Of a stretch of DNA of 64,000 nucleotides, positions 41,090 to 51,500 are shown in pieces (the first letter of the stretch is position 1; every line of letters begins with the position of its first letter). The stretch comes from Pelagicoccus mobilis (GTDB lineage Bacteria; Verrucomicrobiota; Verrucomicrobiia; Opitutales; Opitutaceae). The notes beneath the pieces are model-generated. The model did no database searches, was not told where the DNA came from, and saw only the letters and a program-made list of their open reading frames with translations. Made by a program: the position numbers and the translations under genes. Where the stretch lies: NCBI RefSeq assembly GCF_016595505.1, contig NZ_JAENIL010000014.1:62001-126000 (forward strand), read 5' to 3'.

Positions 41090-42076
41090 TCAATCGTCTT
41101 GGATCAGTTGCTCGATGATCTTTTCCACGTTTACGGCCTCCGCTTCGGCTCGATAATTGAGGAGTATCCGGTGGCGTAATACAGGTTTTGCAAGGGATTT
41201 GATCTCTTCCTTGCTTACGTACGGTTTGCCTTCCCAAAGCGAGAGCGCCTTTCCGGCGAGGATCAGAGCCTGAGCGGCTCGAGTTCCGGCCCCCCAGTTT
41301 ACGTACTTGTTGATAAACTCGGGCGAGTCTTTCGTTCCGGGGCGTGTCGCAGCAACGAGCTGGACGGCGTATTGGATGACATCGTCAGACACGGGCACCT
41401 CTCGCACTAGGCTTTGGATGGCGATGACGTCTTCCGCGCTAAAAACCGGTTCGATCTTTTCGCTGGCCTGTGAGGTTGTTAGGCGAACGACTTCTATTTC
41501 ATCTTCTTCCGGTAGATAATCGATGAGCACGTTGAAGATAAAGCGGTCGAGTTGTGCCTCCGGTAGCGGGTAGGTGCCTTCCATTTCCACCGGATTCTGT
41601 GTGGCGAGCACGAAGAAAGGTTCTTCCAAGGTATGACGAGCTCCAGCTGCGGTGACCTGATGCTCCTGCATCGCTTCCAAAAGGGCCGATTGTGTCTTTG
41701 GCGGTGTGCGATTAATTTCGTCGGCCAGCAGGAGGTTCGTAAAGATCGGTCCGGGAACAAAGGTGAGCTTACGTCCTTCATCCGAATCGATTAGGATCTC
41801 GGTGCCAGTTATATCTGCAGGCATTAGGTCAGGAGTGAACTGGATACGCTGAAAGTTCAGCTGGAAGATTTGGGAGATCGACTTGACGAGCAAGGTCTTT
41901 GCTAAGCCAGGGGCTCCTGTTATCATGCAGTGCCCTCCGGCCATGAGGGCGACGAGCAGCTGCTTGGTCACGTCTTTCTGGCCGACAATTGCCTTGGAGA
42001 GTTCTCGTTCTACTTTTTCGCGACCGATTTGTACGCGTTCGAAAATCTCGGATTGTGATTCAATGGTTTCTGACAT
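41090..42076 (-). CDS. MoxR-family AAA ATPase
   Basis: About 328 residues from the ATG at 42076 (MSETIESQSE). Walker A is GAPGLAKT (54-61), Walker B LLLADE (115-120), and Sensor 1 is in LATQNPVEMEGTYPLPEAQLDRF, as in the MoxR group. These ATPases act as chaperones that help assemble or activate metal-enzyme complexes, together with VWA/DUF58 proteins encoded next to them. A start 114 nt upstream (42190) has no family support and would overlap the DUF4159 gene. It follows DUF4159 by 35 nt. Confidence 0.93.
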   Translation of the reverse strand: MSETIESQSEIFERVQIGREKVERELSKAIVGQKDVTKQLLVALMAGGHCMITGAPGLAKTLLVKSISQIFQLNFQRIQFTPDLMPADITGTEILIDSDEGRKLTFVPGPIFTNLLLADEINRTPPKTQSALLEAMQEHQVTAAGARHTLEEPFFVLATQNPVEMEGTYPLPEAQLDRFIFNVLIDYLPEEDEIEVVRLTTSQASEKIEPVFSAEDVIAIQSLVREVPVSDDVIQYAVQLVAATRPGTKDSPEFINKYVNWGAGTRAAQALILAGKALSLWEGKPYVSKEEIKSLAKPVLRHRILLNYRAEAEAVNVEKIIEQLIQDD

Positions 42077-42111
42077 AGGTTTGTGAGGTAAAGTTGGATA
42101 CGGTTGGCGAT

Positions 42112-42936
42112 TCAGTGCGTCATAGCGTAGACGATTATATTGATTCCCATGGGGTAGGCTTTCTTTTCGGCAAACTCTCTGAAGTACCATTCTGATTCGC
42201 CTTCACGTTCCCAGCCGTCGCCTAAGTCCGTGTTGTGGCAAATAATGACGATCATGCGTCCGTTGTCGTCGTAGATGGCTCTGTAATTGACCTCCTGAGC
42301 ATCTGCTCGTTCCCAAGTGATACCTGTTCCTTGGTTGGAAATCGCGTGGTGCAGGGACGGGACTTGAGGCTTTTCCTTTAAGTCGAAGACGATGTGGAAA
42401 ATGGGGTGATCGATCGTGAGATCGTGAATCTCTCGATCAGGAAAGACGCGTTCCAATTCATAGCGTAAGTTCAACCATTCGTCTTCGCCCCAAAAATCGT
42501 CGATCATTAAGAAGCCGCCGTTGAGCAGGTAATTACGCAATGATTCGACTTCGGACTCGCGGAAGCTGAGATAGCCCGGCTCGACCATGTAGAGGAAGGG
42601 GTAGTCCGCCAGATTGTCTTGGTCCAGAACGACGACTGCGGAATCTGGATTGACCTTTAGACTGGTCATCTGCTGGAGCCGGTAGGCGAGGTTTAGCTCG
42701 GCGTCTGGGTAGTCGATTGCCCAACGCCCGCGGCGTCTGCCCCATCGGTATCCGTCGTTGCCATACGAATTGTATTGTATGCGGGCGAAGGTGAATACGT
42801 CTTTTTTGAAGGCGGCAGGGACTTCCCATTCGGGCACTCCTGCTCGATCGTGCATTTGAGCGTCGGTCTCTTTGGCGTAGTGGAGACTGGCGATCAAAAG
42901 GAGGGTGGCTGCGAGCGTTTTACTTGAGAAAGTCAT
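42112..42936 (-). CDS. secreted DUF4159-domain protein
   Basis: About 274 residues with a signal peptide (MTFSSKTLAATLLLIASLHY). DUF4159 features are FTFARIQYNS near the start, WAIDYPDAELNLAYRLQQ, LLNGGFLMIDDFWG, and HPIFHIVF followed by the closing hydrophobic stretch. The domain is related to the glutamine-amidotransferase-like fold and is found with MoxR and DUF58 genes; its activity is not established. The start ATG at 42936 is inside the end of the upstream TPR gene, giving a 17-nt overlap. A longer frame starts at 42957. Confidence 0.85.
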   Translation of the reverse strand: MTFSSKTLAATLLLIASLHYAKETDAQMHDRAGVPEWEVPAAFKKDVFTFARIQYNSYGNDGYRWGRRRGRWAIDYPDAELNLAYRLQQMTSLKVNPDSAVVVLDQDNLADYPFLYMVEPGYLSFRESEVESLRNYLLNGGFLMIDDFWGEDEWLNLRYELERVFPDREIHDLTIDHPIFHIVFDLKEKPQVPSLHHAISNQGTGITWERADAQEVNYRAIYDDNGRMIVIICHNTDLGDGWEREGESEWYFREFAEKKAYPMGINIIVYAMTH

Positions 42937-45496
42937 AATCGAGTTCGAGCCCTTCAAGGTTTTGTTCCTTTTCTTGGAGAGCTAGCTTCTCATTTATTTC
43001 GTCATAGAGGGCGTAGGCTTTGCGGAAGCGTGGAGCTTCTTCGAGCGACATCATGAGATGGCGTTTCGCAGATTCGAGATCCGAGCTTTGCAGCAACACG
43101 GCGATCTGATAGTTCAGGGAAGCGGAGTCCGGTGTTTCGAGCGCGAGAAGCGCTTTGGCTGATTCGATTGCTAGGCCGCTGTTTCCTGTAGATGATGCCG
43201 AGCTCAATAGGGTACGCCAAGGCGTCTTGGCCATTGGGTTGATGGCAATCCAGGCGTTGGACCATTTGAGCAAGTCCGGTTGGGAATCAGCGGTGGTAGC
43301 GATTTCATGGAGACGGCTAATTGGGCCTAGACGGTTTGACTCGTGCTGGTACATCTCCTCGAGGATCCGCTTCTCGTTTTGCTGATCCTCGTTGCCTCGG
43401 TAGGCTTGAGCGAGGGTCCAGTGGGCATTTTCTGGGGCGGGCAGGTACCCGACTTCGTCGACGAGCTCTTGTAAGGTTTCGATAGTCGCTTCCCAATTTT
43501 CTTCGGCGAGCAGGTCGAGCCCACGCTGCAAGACGGGCTGATATTCTTTTGTGTCGTTTAACTGGCTTTTGATTGACGCCATCAAACCCGTCGGGGCGGC
43601 AAATTCATAACCCGGAGCCAGGGCTTCCGCTTGCTCGCGTGCGAAGGCGCTGAAGCCCTCATCCAGGGCCTCTATTGGGGCGAGGTGGAGAGCGAGGCAG
43701 TCGTTCATCTCGGTCCCTTCACCCAGTGAAACCAAGAGGTCACGAATTTTCTCCATTCCGTAATTTTGTACAAGGTATTCGACTACAAGGTAGGACTGGT
43801 AGTAGGCGAACTGAATATCCTCGCCGTCTTCCGCCTCAAGGAATGCCGAGCTCATGGAACTTATGGGTTGCATGCGGCCTGAGAGAATACGGTCGCGGTA
43901 TGAGGCGGACATTCGCTGCCCCCAAGACGGATTTTCAAGTTGTTCCTCGTAAACTGAAATGCCTTCAGAGAGCCAGCGAGGCATCCTGTTTTGGCTCAGA
44001 TGGAGTGTGATCGTATGGCAAAATTCGTGGTAGAGAACGGCTTCCCAATTACTCGAGCGTGTGGCTGGGCTGTTGATGGTGAAGACGGGGCCGAAGCAAA
44101 CGCCGAGGTAGCCGGGATTGCCCGGAACGCCGAAGGTGCGTGTTTCGAAGTCGGCAGGCTCCGCGTAGATTTCTACGGTCGTCTTTTGCGGGAGCTCCAC
44201 TTGGTAGCGTTCAGAGAGGCGTTGATGGGCACTTTCTAGCACCCGCAAGGCACGCTCTCCGTAAACCTTGGCTTCATCTTGTCTCAAGTGGATGTGGAAG
44301 TTTTCAGAGTCTACAGTTGTAAAATCGTCGAGGTTGTCGTGTAGCGTGACGAGATTGTAGGCGGAGATATTGTAAGGGTCTGCCTGATACACCGTGTGGG
44401 CAAGGGGCCAGGCTTCCTTGTTTCGAGCGAGCCGGAGTAGATCTTGAGCTAGTTGCAAACGAGCGGGATCGAAAGTCTCGTCCAGACTGAGGGCGATTCG
44501 CTGATGACTGGCTCCGTCTGTGAACCGGTATTTCCGCGAGAGCTGCTTCCCGATGATATAGTCTACTTGCGGATTTGTGTTCCAAGGGGTGAGGGCGGCG
44601 GTTCGAAGCTCGTCGCCCGTATCGTTTTGATTTCGGATGTAGCTCAATGCTGATTTGAGCGCGAGCGCCTTGAAATCCTTCGGGTTCGTTTGCAGCACCG
44701 TATCCAGTTGTTCTGACGCTGCATCGTACGCCTCGGCGGCGAGCAGGTGCTCCGCGATTAGGATGCGGCTCGGAGCATGGCGTGGGTTGATCGTTAATGC
44801 TTTTTCCGCATACTCGATTAGTTTGGATCGATCGCCTTCTCGGTAGGACGAGGCAAGCCCATGCCATAGCTCTACATTCTCCGGGTAAACCTGAAGGCCT
44901 TCCTGGTAGGTTTTAGAAGCGAGCTTAAAGTCGTCCTTGGAAAGGGCGAGACGACCGATGCCTAGAAAGGCGGAGAGAGGTTGGGAACCGTAGCTCTGGG
45001 CTCGGCGATAGAAGTTTTCGAGGACAAGCTTGGGCTCAACATCGAAGAGTAGGGCGATATCGCCGACGGCAGCAATGCTAGCGGGATTGTAGGAGTAGCG
45101 ATTGGCTCGCTCGTTCACTAGATAGCCGAGGGTGTCCTTTTGGCGGCGGGCTTCCTCGTCGAGGCCGTTGAGGAGAGAGACGTCGTAAAGCAGGAGCCGA
45201 GCTCTCAGTTCATAAACGCGATCCGCGACGAAGGTTTGAAGCGACTGGTAGGCTTCCTCGTAGCGTCCGGTGGCAACGAGGGACTTTGATTTGATCACTT
45301 CCCATTCGCCGTTCCAGGGATCGAATTCCTGGCCTCGTTTCGCGTACTCAGCAGCCTCTTCGTAGAGCCCTTGGTTGTACTGCTCCTGCAGGATATCCAG
45401 TTTGGGGGCGCTGGACTGCAGGAGTTCTTCTGTTTCCTGGGCGATCGCCACGGAACAGAGCAGGCAGCAGGCGATGATCAGCGCATGCAAGGTCAT
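42920..45496 (-). CDS. secreted TPR protein with peptidase-MA-like metalloprotease motif
   Basis: About 858 residues from the ATG at 45496, which gives a signal peptide (MTLHALIIACCLLCSVAIA). TPR-like repeats fill about 25-400 and again about 620-850. Between them lies a gluzincin-like zinc site: HEFCH (about 490) fits HExxH, and WLSEGISVYEE about 20 residues on provides the third Glu ligand. This pairing is known as the peptidase MA-like family. It is the first gene of the long minus-strand operon and overlaps DUF4159 by 17 nt. The substrate is unknown. A start at 45544 adds 16 residues before the signal peptide. Confidence 0.85.
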   Translation of the reverse strand: MTLHALIIACCLLCSVAIAQETEELLQSSAPKLDILQEQYNQGLYEEAAEYAKRGQEFDPWNGEWEVIKSKSLVATGRYEEAYQSLQTFVADRVYELRARLLLYDVSLLNGLDEEARRQKDTLGYLVNERANRYSYNPASIAAVGDIALLFDVEPKLVLENFYRRAQSYGSQPLSAFLGIGRLALSKDDFKLASKTYQEGLQVYPENVELWHGLASSYREGDRSKLIEYAEKALTINPRHAPSRILIAEHLLAAEAYDAASEQLDTVLQTNPKDFKALALKSALSYIRNQNDTGDELRTAALTPWNTNPQVDYIIGKQLSRKYRFTDGASHQRIALSLDETFDPARLQLAQDLLRLARNKEAWPLAHTVYQADPYNISAYNLVTLHDNLDDFTTVDSENFHIHLRQDEAKVYGERALRVLESAHQRLSERYQVELPQKTTVEIYAEPADFETRTFGVPGNPGYLGVCFGPVFTINSPATRSSNWEAVLYHEFCHTITLHLSQNRMPRWLSEGISVYEEQLENPSWGQRMSASYRDRILSGRMQPISSMSSAFLEAEDGEDIQFAYYQSYLVVEYLVQNYGMEKIRDLLVSLGEGTEMNDCLALHLAPIEALDEGFSAFAREQAEALAPGYEFAAPTGLMASIKSQLNDTKEYQPVLQRGLDLLAEENWEATIETLQELVDEVGYLPAPENAHWTLAQAYRGNEDQQNEKRILEEMYQHESNRLGPISRLHEIATTADSQPDLLKWSNAWIAINPMAKTPWRTLLSSASSTGNSGLAIESAKALLALETPDSASLNYQIAVLLQSSDLESAKRHLMMSLEEAPRFRKAYALYDEINEKLALQEKEQNLEGLELDYDFLK

Positions 45497-45873
45497 CGGA
45501 AAACGATTGGTTGGCACGATGCTGGATCTCGGGGTTAGCGGCACGGTTTTTAGAGTTCGATCGATGTTCTGGCAGGGGCTGGAAAAGAAACGGCTGGGAA
45601 GAGGGCTGGATTGCGGCGGATCTGGACTGAATTGATTGCTTGTCCTGATACGGGTTTCTGCGTCAAAGCAGCTAGCTTCATGCCATTTTGATAGTTCGTT
45701 GGAGTGATCGGGCGAAAGACAGGCGATTCGCCCGATTCAGGCGTTCTAAACCCTCGCGCGCTATGCCTTCGAAAGCGAATCGGGACGCCTGCAATTTTTG
45801 AAAAAGCTGAGTCATGAATGCCGCTTTAACATTGCAGTAGCCGTGGCATGCAGCTTGTTGGACGAACTTCGGA
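45497..45873. other. 377-nt divergent intergenic region with stacked inverted repeats
   Basis: This region separates the TPR/peptidase gene (minus) from the EamA transporter gene (plus) and should carry both promoters. Besides the strong hairpin at 45707-45736 it holds a second pairing, CAGGCGT (45738-45744) with ACGCCTG (45785-45791), the latter followed by ATTTTTG. A CCCGATTC/GAATCGGG match links 45731-45738 with 45777-45784. I see no reading frame or tRNA. Confidence 0.5.
45707..45736. repeat. perfect 10-bp hairpin
   Basis: ATCGGGCGAA (45707-45716) pairs with TTCGCCCGAT (45727-45736) around a 10-nt loop. It lies 138 nt upstream of the EamA gene. No T-run follows. A small RNA, operator or repeat element are all possible. 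Confidence 0.5.
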
Positions 45874-46779
45874 ATGAAACCTAAGCTTCCAGTCAGTTTT
45901 TTTGTTCAGGTCTTGATTTGCGCCGCGCTTTGGGGGAGCGCGTTTCCGGTGATCAAACTAAGCTACGAAACTCTGGCGATCGAAGGATTTGGAGAACGTA
46001 TGGTGTTCGCCGGAGTTAGATTCATGATCGCGGGCTTGCTGATCGTGCCGTTTTGCCGGAGCTCGATTGTGAACACGATGAGGTCGGCCCCCAAGGGGCT
46101 GCTTCTTTGGGTGGTCCTTGGGCAAACGGTCCTTCAGTATGTGTTTTTCTACTACGCTTTAAGCGTCTCGAGCGGCACATTGGGAGCTTTGCTGGTAGGT
46201 GGCGGAAGTTTCTGGTGGATGTTGCTCGCGCCGTTCTTTCTGAAAACGCCAATGCCGACGCGTAGCCAATGGACCGTAATCGCTGTATGCACGGTCGGGA
46301 TCGTGATCGCCGTCTGGGCTCCGGGTGCGGGAAGCGGGAATGTTGGGCTCGGCTCTGCTGCGTTTCTGCTCGCTTCGTTGGCTGGGGCTTGGGGAGCGAT
46401 CGGTCTTAAAAAGGTTTCAACGCGGCACGGGAGCAGGGCTGTGACCGCGATCTCCCTATTTGCGGGCGGAGCGCTGCTAACCGTCTTGGGAGCGAACGGG
46501 TGGAATGGATTTTGGAGTGATCTCGGGACTGACGCGATTTGGATTATGCTCTACCTGGCCTTCCTTTCCGCGACAGCGTTTACGCTGTGGAACCGATTGA
46601 TCGAGCGGTACAGCGTGACGGTGCTATCCGCCTACCGGTTTCTGATTCCGCTCTGCGGGGTCATCGAATCGTCGCTCCTAATCGAGGACGAATCAATCGG
46701 GATCGGGATTGTGGTTGGGGGTAGCCTTATTCTCGGCTCCCTGTGGGCGATGAGCCGGCTCGAGGCAAGAAAGGCCTAG
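45874..46779 (+). CDS. EamA/DMT-family transporter
   Basis: 301 residues with ten predicted membrane helices in two EamA halves. The first half opens FFVQVLICAALWGSAFPVIK with the family's W-G-S-x-F/W-P pattern, and the second half is about residues 150-290. DMT-superfamily members export metabolites such as amino acids or drugs; the substrate is not predictable. The gene is single, divergent from the MoxR operon and convergent with the NHL protein gene. Confidence 0.88.
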   Translation: MKPKLPVSFFVQVLICAALWGSAFPVIKLSYETLAIEGFGERMVFAGVRFMIAGLLIVPFCRSSIVNTMRSAPKGLLLWVVLGQTVLQYVFFYYALSVSSGTLGALLVGGGSFWWMLLAPFFLKTPMPTRSQWTVIAVCTVGIVIAVWAPGAGSGNVGLGSAAFLLASLAGAWGAIGLKKVSTRHGSRAVTAISLFAGGALLTVLGANGWNGFWSDLGTDAIWIMLYLAFLSATAFTLWNRLIERYSVTVLSAYRFLIPLCGVIESSLLIEDESIGIGIVVGGSLILGSLWAMSRLEARKA

Positions 46780-46795
46780 TGGATTAGGGGGCCTT
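46771..46795. terminator. hairpin between convergent EamA and NHL genes (weak terminator candidate)
   Basis: AAGGCC (46771-46776) pairs with GGCCTT (46790-46795) around a 13-nt loop and spans the EamA stop. The stem is short and lacks a T-run, so it is only a candidate. Confidence 0.25.
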
Positions 46796-46815
46796 GGCAC
46801 ACTTGTCGAGTGCCG

Positions 46816-47829
46816 CTACTTTAGTTTCTCGAGCTTGGTGACACGGCCGGTGGCGTTCCAGTCCTGGACGTATAGGTTGCCGTGCTTGTCGTAGCTTAGG
46901 CCGTGTGGAGCGGTGAAAATGCCGAGAGGGATATCTTCGAGCGGCGTTTTGAATGCGGCCCATTGCTTCGGGTTTGGATTGTCACCGAGGAAGGCGACGG
47001 GAGTGCCGTTTTTATCAAGGATGGTTACCCGACCTTGCAGCTCGGCGACGGCGCAGAGTTCGCCGAAGAAGCTGACAGCGCAGGGACGCCTGAGGTGAGT
47101 GGAGTAAACGCCGATCATTTCGCCTTCCAGGGTGTAATGCTTGAGGCGGCGATTTTCGCGATCGGAGACGAGCAGGCGAAGCTCGTCGTAGCGGGTGTCA
47201 AGGGAGATGCCGTGGCAGGTGTGGGTTTCATCGTAGCCGGTGCCCTTTCGGCCAAAAGTCTTCAAGAGCTCGCCCTCGGGGGAGAAGATATGCAGGAAGT
47301 TGGAGCCGTAGCCGATGGCGGCGACGATTTTTCCGTCCGGCAGGACGGTTACGGCGGTTAGTCCCTTGAAGCTTCCGGGAATGGGCGAGTCGTCGCTGTG
47401 CTTGATTTCCAGAACGATATTCCCTTCGAGGTCCAGTTTGACGATTCGTTGCGCGGTCAGGTGAGCTCCATAGAGAAACTCCTCGCCATTTTCCTCTCGA
47501 ATCATGAGAGAGTGGATACCGGAGCAGTCGGGGGCGATGCTTCTGATGAAATTGCCGTCCGTATCGAAAACGCAAATACTACGCTCACCGTTGGTTGACA
47601 TGTAAACCTTGCCGCTTGCATCGATCGCAATGCCACCGTGGGTCGCTCCAATCGGTTTATTGTCCTCAAATTTTGCCCAATTCGGAATCGCTCGGTATTG
47701 GTTTTGACCGTTGCCTACGAGAGTAGGGTGCTGGATGGTCTCACGAGCTTCGTGGGAGTGATCTCCGATCGGATGAGAGGAGGCTGACGTAGCCAATAAA
47801 GTAGCGGCTAGGAGGGTGTAGAGGCGCAT
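46816..47829 (-). CDS. secreted NHL-repeat protein
   Basis: 337 residues with a signal peptide (MRLYTLLAATLLATSASS). At least four NHL-like blades are visible, with patterns such as GIAIDASGKVYMS, GLTAVTVLPDGKIVAA, HGISLDTRYDELRLLVSDRE and HGLSYDKHGNLYVQDW. These form a six-bladed beta-propeller similar to peptidyl-alpha-hydroxyglycine alpha-amidating lyase-like proteins. No catalytic residues can be assigned. A His-rich start (HPIGDHSHEA) follows the signal peptide. The gene is single, convergent with the EamA gene. Confidence 0.8.
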   Translation of the reverse strand: MRLYTLLAATLLATSASSHPIGDHSHEARETIQHPTLVGNGQNQYRAIPNWAKFEDNKPIGATHGGIAIDASGKVYMSTNGERSICVFDTDGNFIRSIAPDCSGIHSLMIREENGEEFLYGAHLTAQRIVKLDLEGNIVLEIKHSDDSPIPGSFKGLTAVTVLPDGKIVAAIGYGSNFLHIFSPEGELLKTFGRKGTGYDETHTCHGISLDTRYDELRLLVSDRENRRLKHYTLEGEMIGVYSTHLRRPCAVSFFGELCAVAELQGRVTILDKNGTPVAFLGDNPNPKQWAAFKTPLEDIPLGIFTAPHGLSYDKHGNLYVQDWNATGRVTKLEKLK

Positions 47830-48057
47830 AGTTAAGCTGGGGTTGCGGGTTCAGGCACGTACGAAGGTGAGGAATCGTGCACAAATCTCACTGCCGTGAG
47901 AACCGACTGTTCGTCAAGGCTACAGTAGCTGATGTATGCAGGTTTTTCACGTTTCGAAAAAAGTTCAGAAAAAAACCTACGAATTCTGTAATATTTGCGG
48001 GGGAGTGGATACTATGTAGTTGTTAGGTCTTGTTTTCCCTCCTCACCCCGCAGCGTT

Positions 48058-48588
48058 TTGAGTACCCCCGATCCCCAAGCATTACGGTTTTACGAAGAGC
48101 TTTTGTCGCAGATGCAGCCAAAGCTCTACGCGTACATCTTATCCCTCGTTTCCAGTCCTGCAGATGCGAAAGATACCTTGCAGGAGACGAACCGAGTGAT
48201 TTTGCAGAAACTGGAAGAACTGCAGCGTCCTGAACGATTTGCTCCTTGGTCCTACAGAATCGCTTACTTCCAAAGCCTGTCGTTAATCAAGAAGCGGGCG
48301 AAACGTTGGGGAACGCTTAGCGAGCAGACCTTGGACGAGATCGCGAGTTTGAGCGAGGAAGCGGGATCCCAGAACGAAGCACGTCTGCGCCGGCTAGAAG
48401 CTTGCCTCCTGAAGCTTAGGGAAAAAACGAGAGTGATCGTTAGCGAATACTATTACCAGGCCAGCTCCATAAAGGACATAGCGGCTAAACACGACTTGAG
48501 CGCCAATCACGTGGGCCAAGTTCTTTTTCGGGCCAGAAAGGCCCTATTTGAATGTATGACTCAATCGGAGAGTTCGGAAGATGAATGA
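48058..48588 (+). CDS. ECF sigma factor (planctomycete/verrucomicrobial type)
   Basis: About 176 residues from a TTG at 48058, just before STPDPQALRFYEELL. The frame runs back to 47995, but no ribosome binding site supports either start. Region 2 is QPKLYAYILSLVSSPADAKD with the LQETNRVILQKLEEL helix and the FAPWSYRIAYFQSL segment. Region 4 is IVSEYYYQASSIKDIAAKH with the following helix NHVGQVLFRARKALFECM. The closest group I know is the Rhodopirellula/Verrucomicrobium subfamily (TIGR02989). It overlaps the next gene by 8 nt, so sigma factor and partner are translationally coupled. That partner carries the likely anti-sigma segment. Confidence 0.87.
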   Translation: MSTPDPQALRFYEELLSQMQPKLYAYILSLVSSPADAKDTLQETNRVILQKLEELQRPERFAPWSYRIAYFQSLSLIKKRAKRWGTLSEQTLDEIASLSEEAGSQNEARLRRLEACLLKLREKTRVIVSEYYYQASSIKDIAAKHDLSANHVGQVLFRARKALFECMTQSESSEDE

Positions 48589-51500
48589 GTTTCAGAGTCT
48601 CGTAAACAAGATGCTCGAAGGCGAGCTGAGCGATCGCGAAGCAAAAAAGTTGCACGCGATTCTGGAAACGGATCCAGAGGCCCGGAAGGCTTATGTGGAA
48701 CAGTGCCACATGCACGCTTTTTTGGCAGAGGAACCTAGTCTCAAGGGAGCGTTGGCTGAAAGTTCGCCGATAGATCCAGAGGAATCTCCAAAGGTGGAGA
48801 AGACCTTGTGGGGACGGATCATGCCGCAAATTGGCGTAATGGCGGCTTCGGTTGCGATTAGCGTAGTCGGAATTTTGACTGTATTGAATTTTACAGGACG
48901 CAACGAGACGGAACTCGTTTCGGAAGGGCCTGTGTTGACTCCTGAAGCGGCCTACGAAAAAGCGGAATTCCCGAATGAGGGAAATCTCAAACGGCCGCCG
49001 ACAAACTTTGCAGTTATCAGCAAGAGTCCTGCTGAGGATGAACTGGTAAGCTTCAATCACGATATACGTCCGATTCTTTCCGAAAACTGTTACCATTGTC
49101 ATGGGCCTGATGCTTCGAGTCGGAAAGCGGATCTTCGTCTGGATATCGAGGCGAACGCCTTTCAACCTCATGGTAAGTTTGAAGCGCCGATCGTAGCGGA
49201 AGATCCGGAAAGCAGTCCTCTATATCAGCGTATCGTCAGCACTCTCAAGAGCGAGGTTATGCCTCCTCCGGATACGAACAAGACGCTCACTGAAGAGGAA
49301 AAAGACCTTGTCAAACGCTGGATTGAGCAAGGCGCCAATTGGGAGGGGCACTGGGCGTTCGAGCAGCCAAGCAAACAGGCGGTGCCAGATACGGATTGGG
49401 GAGTCGGGGAAATCGATGCGTTTATTGCAGCCCGACACGATGAACTTGGTCTAAAGCCAAATCCGGAAGCAGATCGTGAGACGCTGGCCCGTCGTCTCTC
49501 TCTTGATTTGACTGGATTGCCGCCATCCCCGGAGATGGTTGAGGCGTTTGTATCCGACAAGTCATACAATGCGTACGAAAAGTACGTCGACGTTCTTCTC
49601 GCAAGCCCCGCCTATGGAGAACACCAGGCTCGTTATTGGCTAGATGCTGCCCGCTACTCCGACACGCATGGATTACATCTCGATAATTACAGAGAGATTT
49701 GGCCATATCGTGATTGGGTTATCAACGCGTTCAACGACAACAAACCGTACGATGACTTCACGGTAGAGCAGATTGCCGGGGACCTGTTGCCGAATGCGAC
49801 TCAGGACCAGATCATCGCTACCGGCTTCAACCGGTGTAACCCCACCACCAGCGAAGGGGGAGCGATTGACGAGGAGTACCGTACCATTTACGCAAAAGAC
49901 AGGGTCGAAACGACCTCCACTGTATTTCTGGGATTAACCATGGGCTGCGCGTCCTGCCATGACCATAAGTTCGATCCGGTATCGATGGAAGACTTCTATA
50001 AGTTCTCTGCTTTCTTCAATAACTTGGATGGGCCGATCATGGACGGGAATGCTCGGGATACCGCTCCTGTGATGGTTTTGCCAACTGAGGAATACGTAGC
50101 GGAGTGGCCATCTGTAGAATCTGAATACGACCAGATCTTCAAGCTCCTAGAAAAGATCAAGAAGGAGAATAAGGATGGTTTCGAGGATTGGCTAGCCGAA
50201 GAGAACAAGCAACTACCGTCGGACATCGTGAAGCCGTTGTTGATCAGCAAACTCGCTCCGGAAGCGTACGAGCAAGACGAAGAGGAGAAAAAGAAGAAGC
50301 CTGCGGATAAACTGCCGGAAGCGGATGTATTTTTTACCTATGGACAGTCATTTGAGGTCCCCGATGAGGTATCCTCGCTTGGGAAAGGCGATGGGTTCAT
50401 TCTCTCAATGAGCTATCTCGGAGGAAAAACGGCACCTGAGGGAGAGTACTTGCTGATGTCGAAGTTTGATGGTGATAGAGGCTACCGACTGTATTTGCTT
50501 TTCGGAGACCCAGACCAACCGAACATTGGACGTCTTCGCTTGGAGCTTGTGCATTCGCTGAAATCGCAAGACATGATATCAGTCACTACGAAGGCGAGCC
50601 GCTACGCGATCTCCGCTTGGGGGCAGTACAGCTTGCGTGTTTCCTATGATGGCTCAGGAGACGCTTCAGGCGTGGCTTTCGCCAAAGATAGCAAGCCGAT
50701 GGCCGTGGACGGGACTTTGACGATTAACCAATTGACTGGTGACTTCAGTACGGGGGCGGAAGTCGTTATCGGTAGCGATTTCGACGAGGAGACTGCCAAG
50801 AAGACTCCAGTGGTTAACTTGGCCTACTACTCGAGCGAACACCCATTCTACGCCCTTTCGCATTTCGAAGGGGAGAAGGCACTTCGCAAGACTCTCGAGA
50901 AGGATGAAGGGAGTAGAAAGAAGAAGGAAAAGAAGGCCCTGCAGGCATTCTACTTCGACATGATCGATCCCGAGCGTTCGCCCGTACGAAAATCTTTCGT
51001 TCCTTTGGAGAACAAGTATCGAGTCATTTACGACCACGCTACTGTCTCTCTAGTGATGAAGGAGAAGGCGGATGGAGAACCGCATGCGTTTATGCTGTCA
51101 CGTGGAGACTACGAGAAGAAGGGTGACAGGGTGCTTGCGGATATACCTTCCGTCTTTGGAACCCTAGGCGAGGGCGCTCCAAATGATCGACTGGGGCTCG
51201 CCCGTTGGCTCGTCAGTCCAGAGAATCCACTAACGTCTCGAGTGACAGTAAACCGTTATTGGCAGAACTTGTTTGGTCGCGGGCTGGTTGAAACCAGCGA
51301 AGATTTTGGTATCATGGGATCGAATCCGAGCCATCCAGAGTTGTTGGATTGGCTAGCTGTCGACTTCCAGGAAAACGGCTGGGACCTGAAATCACTCATT
51401 AAGAAAATGGTGATGAGCAGCACCTATCGACAAGACTCCCGTATCGACCCAGAGGAACTAGAGGCTGACCCCGACAACATCTATCTCGCTAGGGGCGCTC

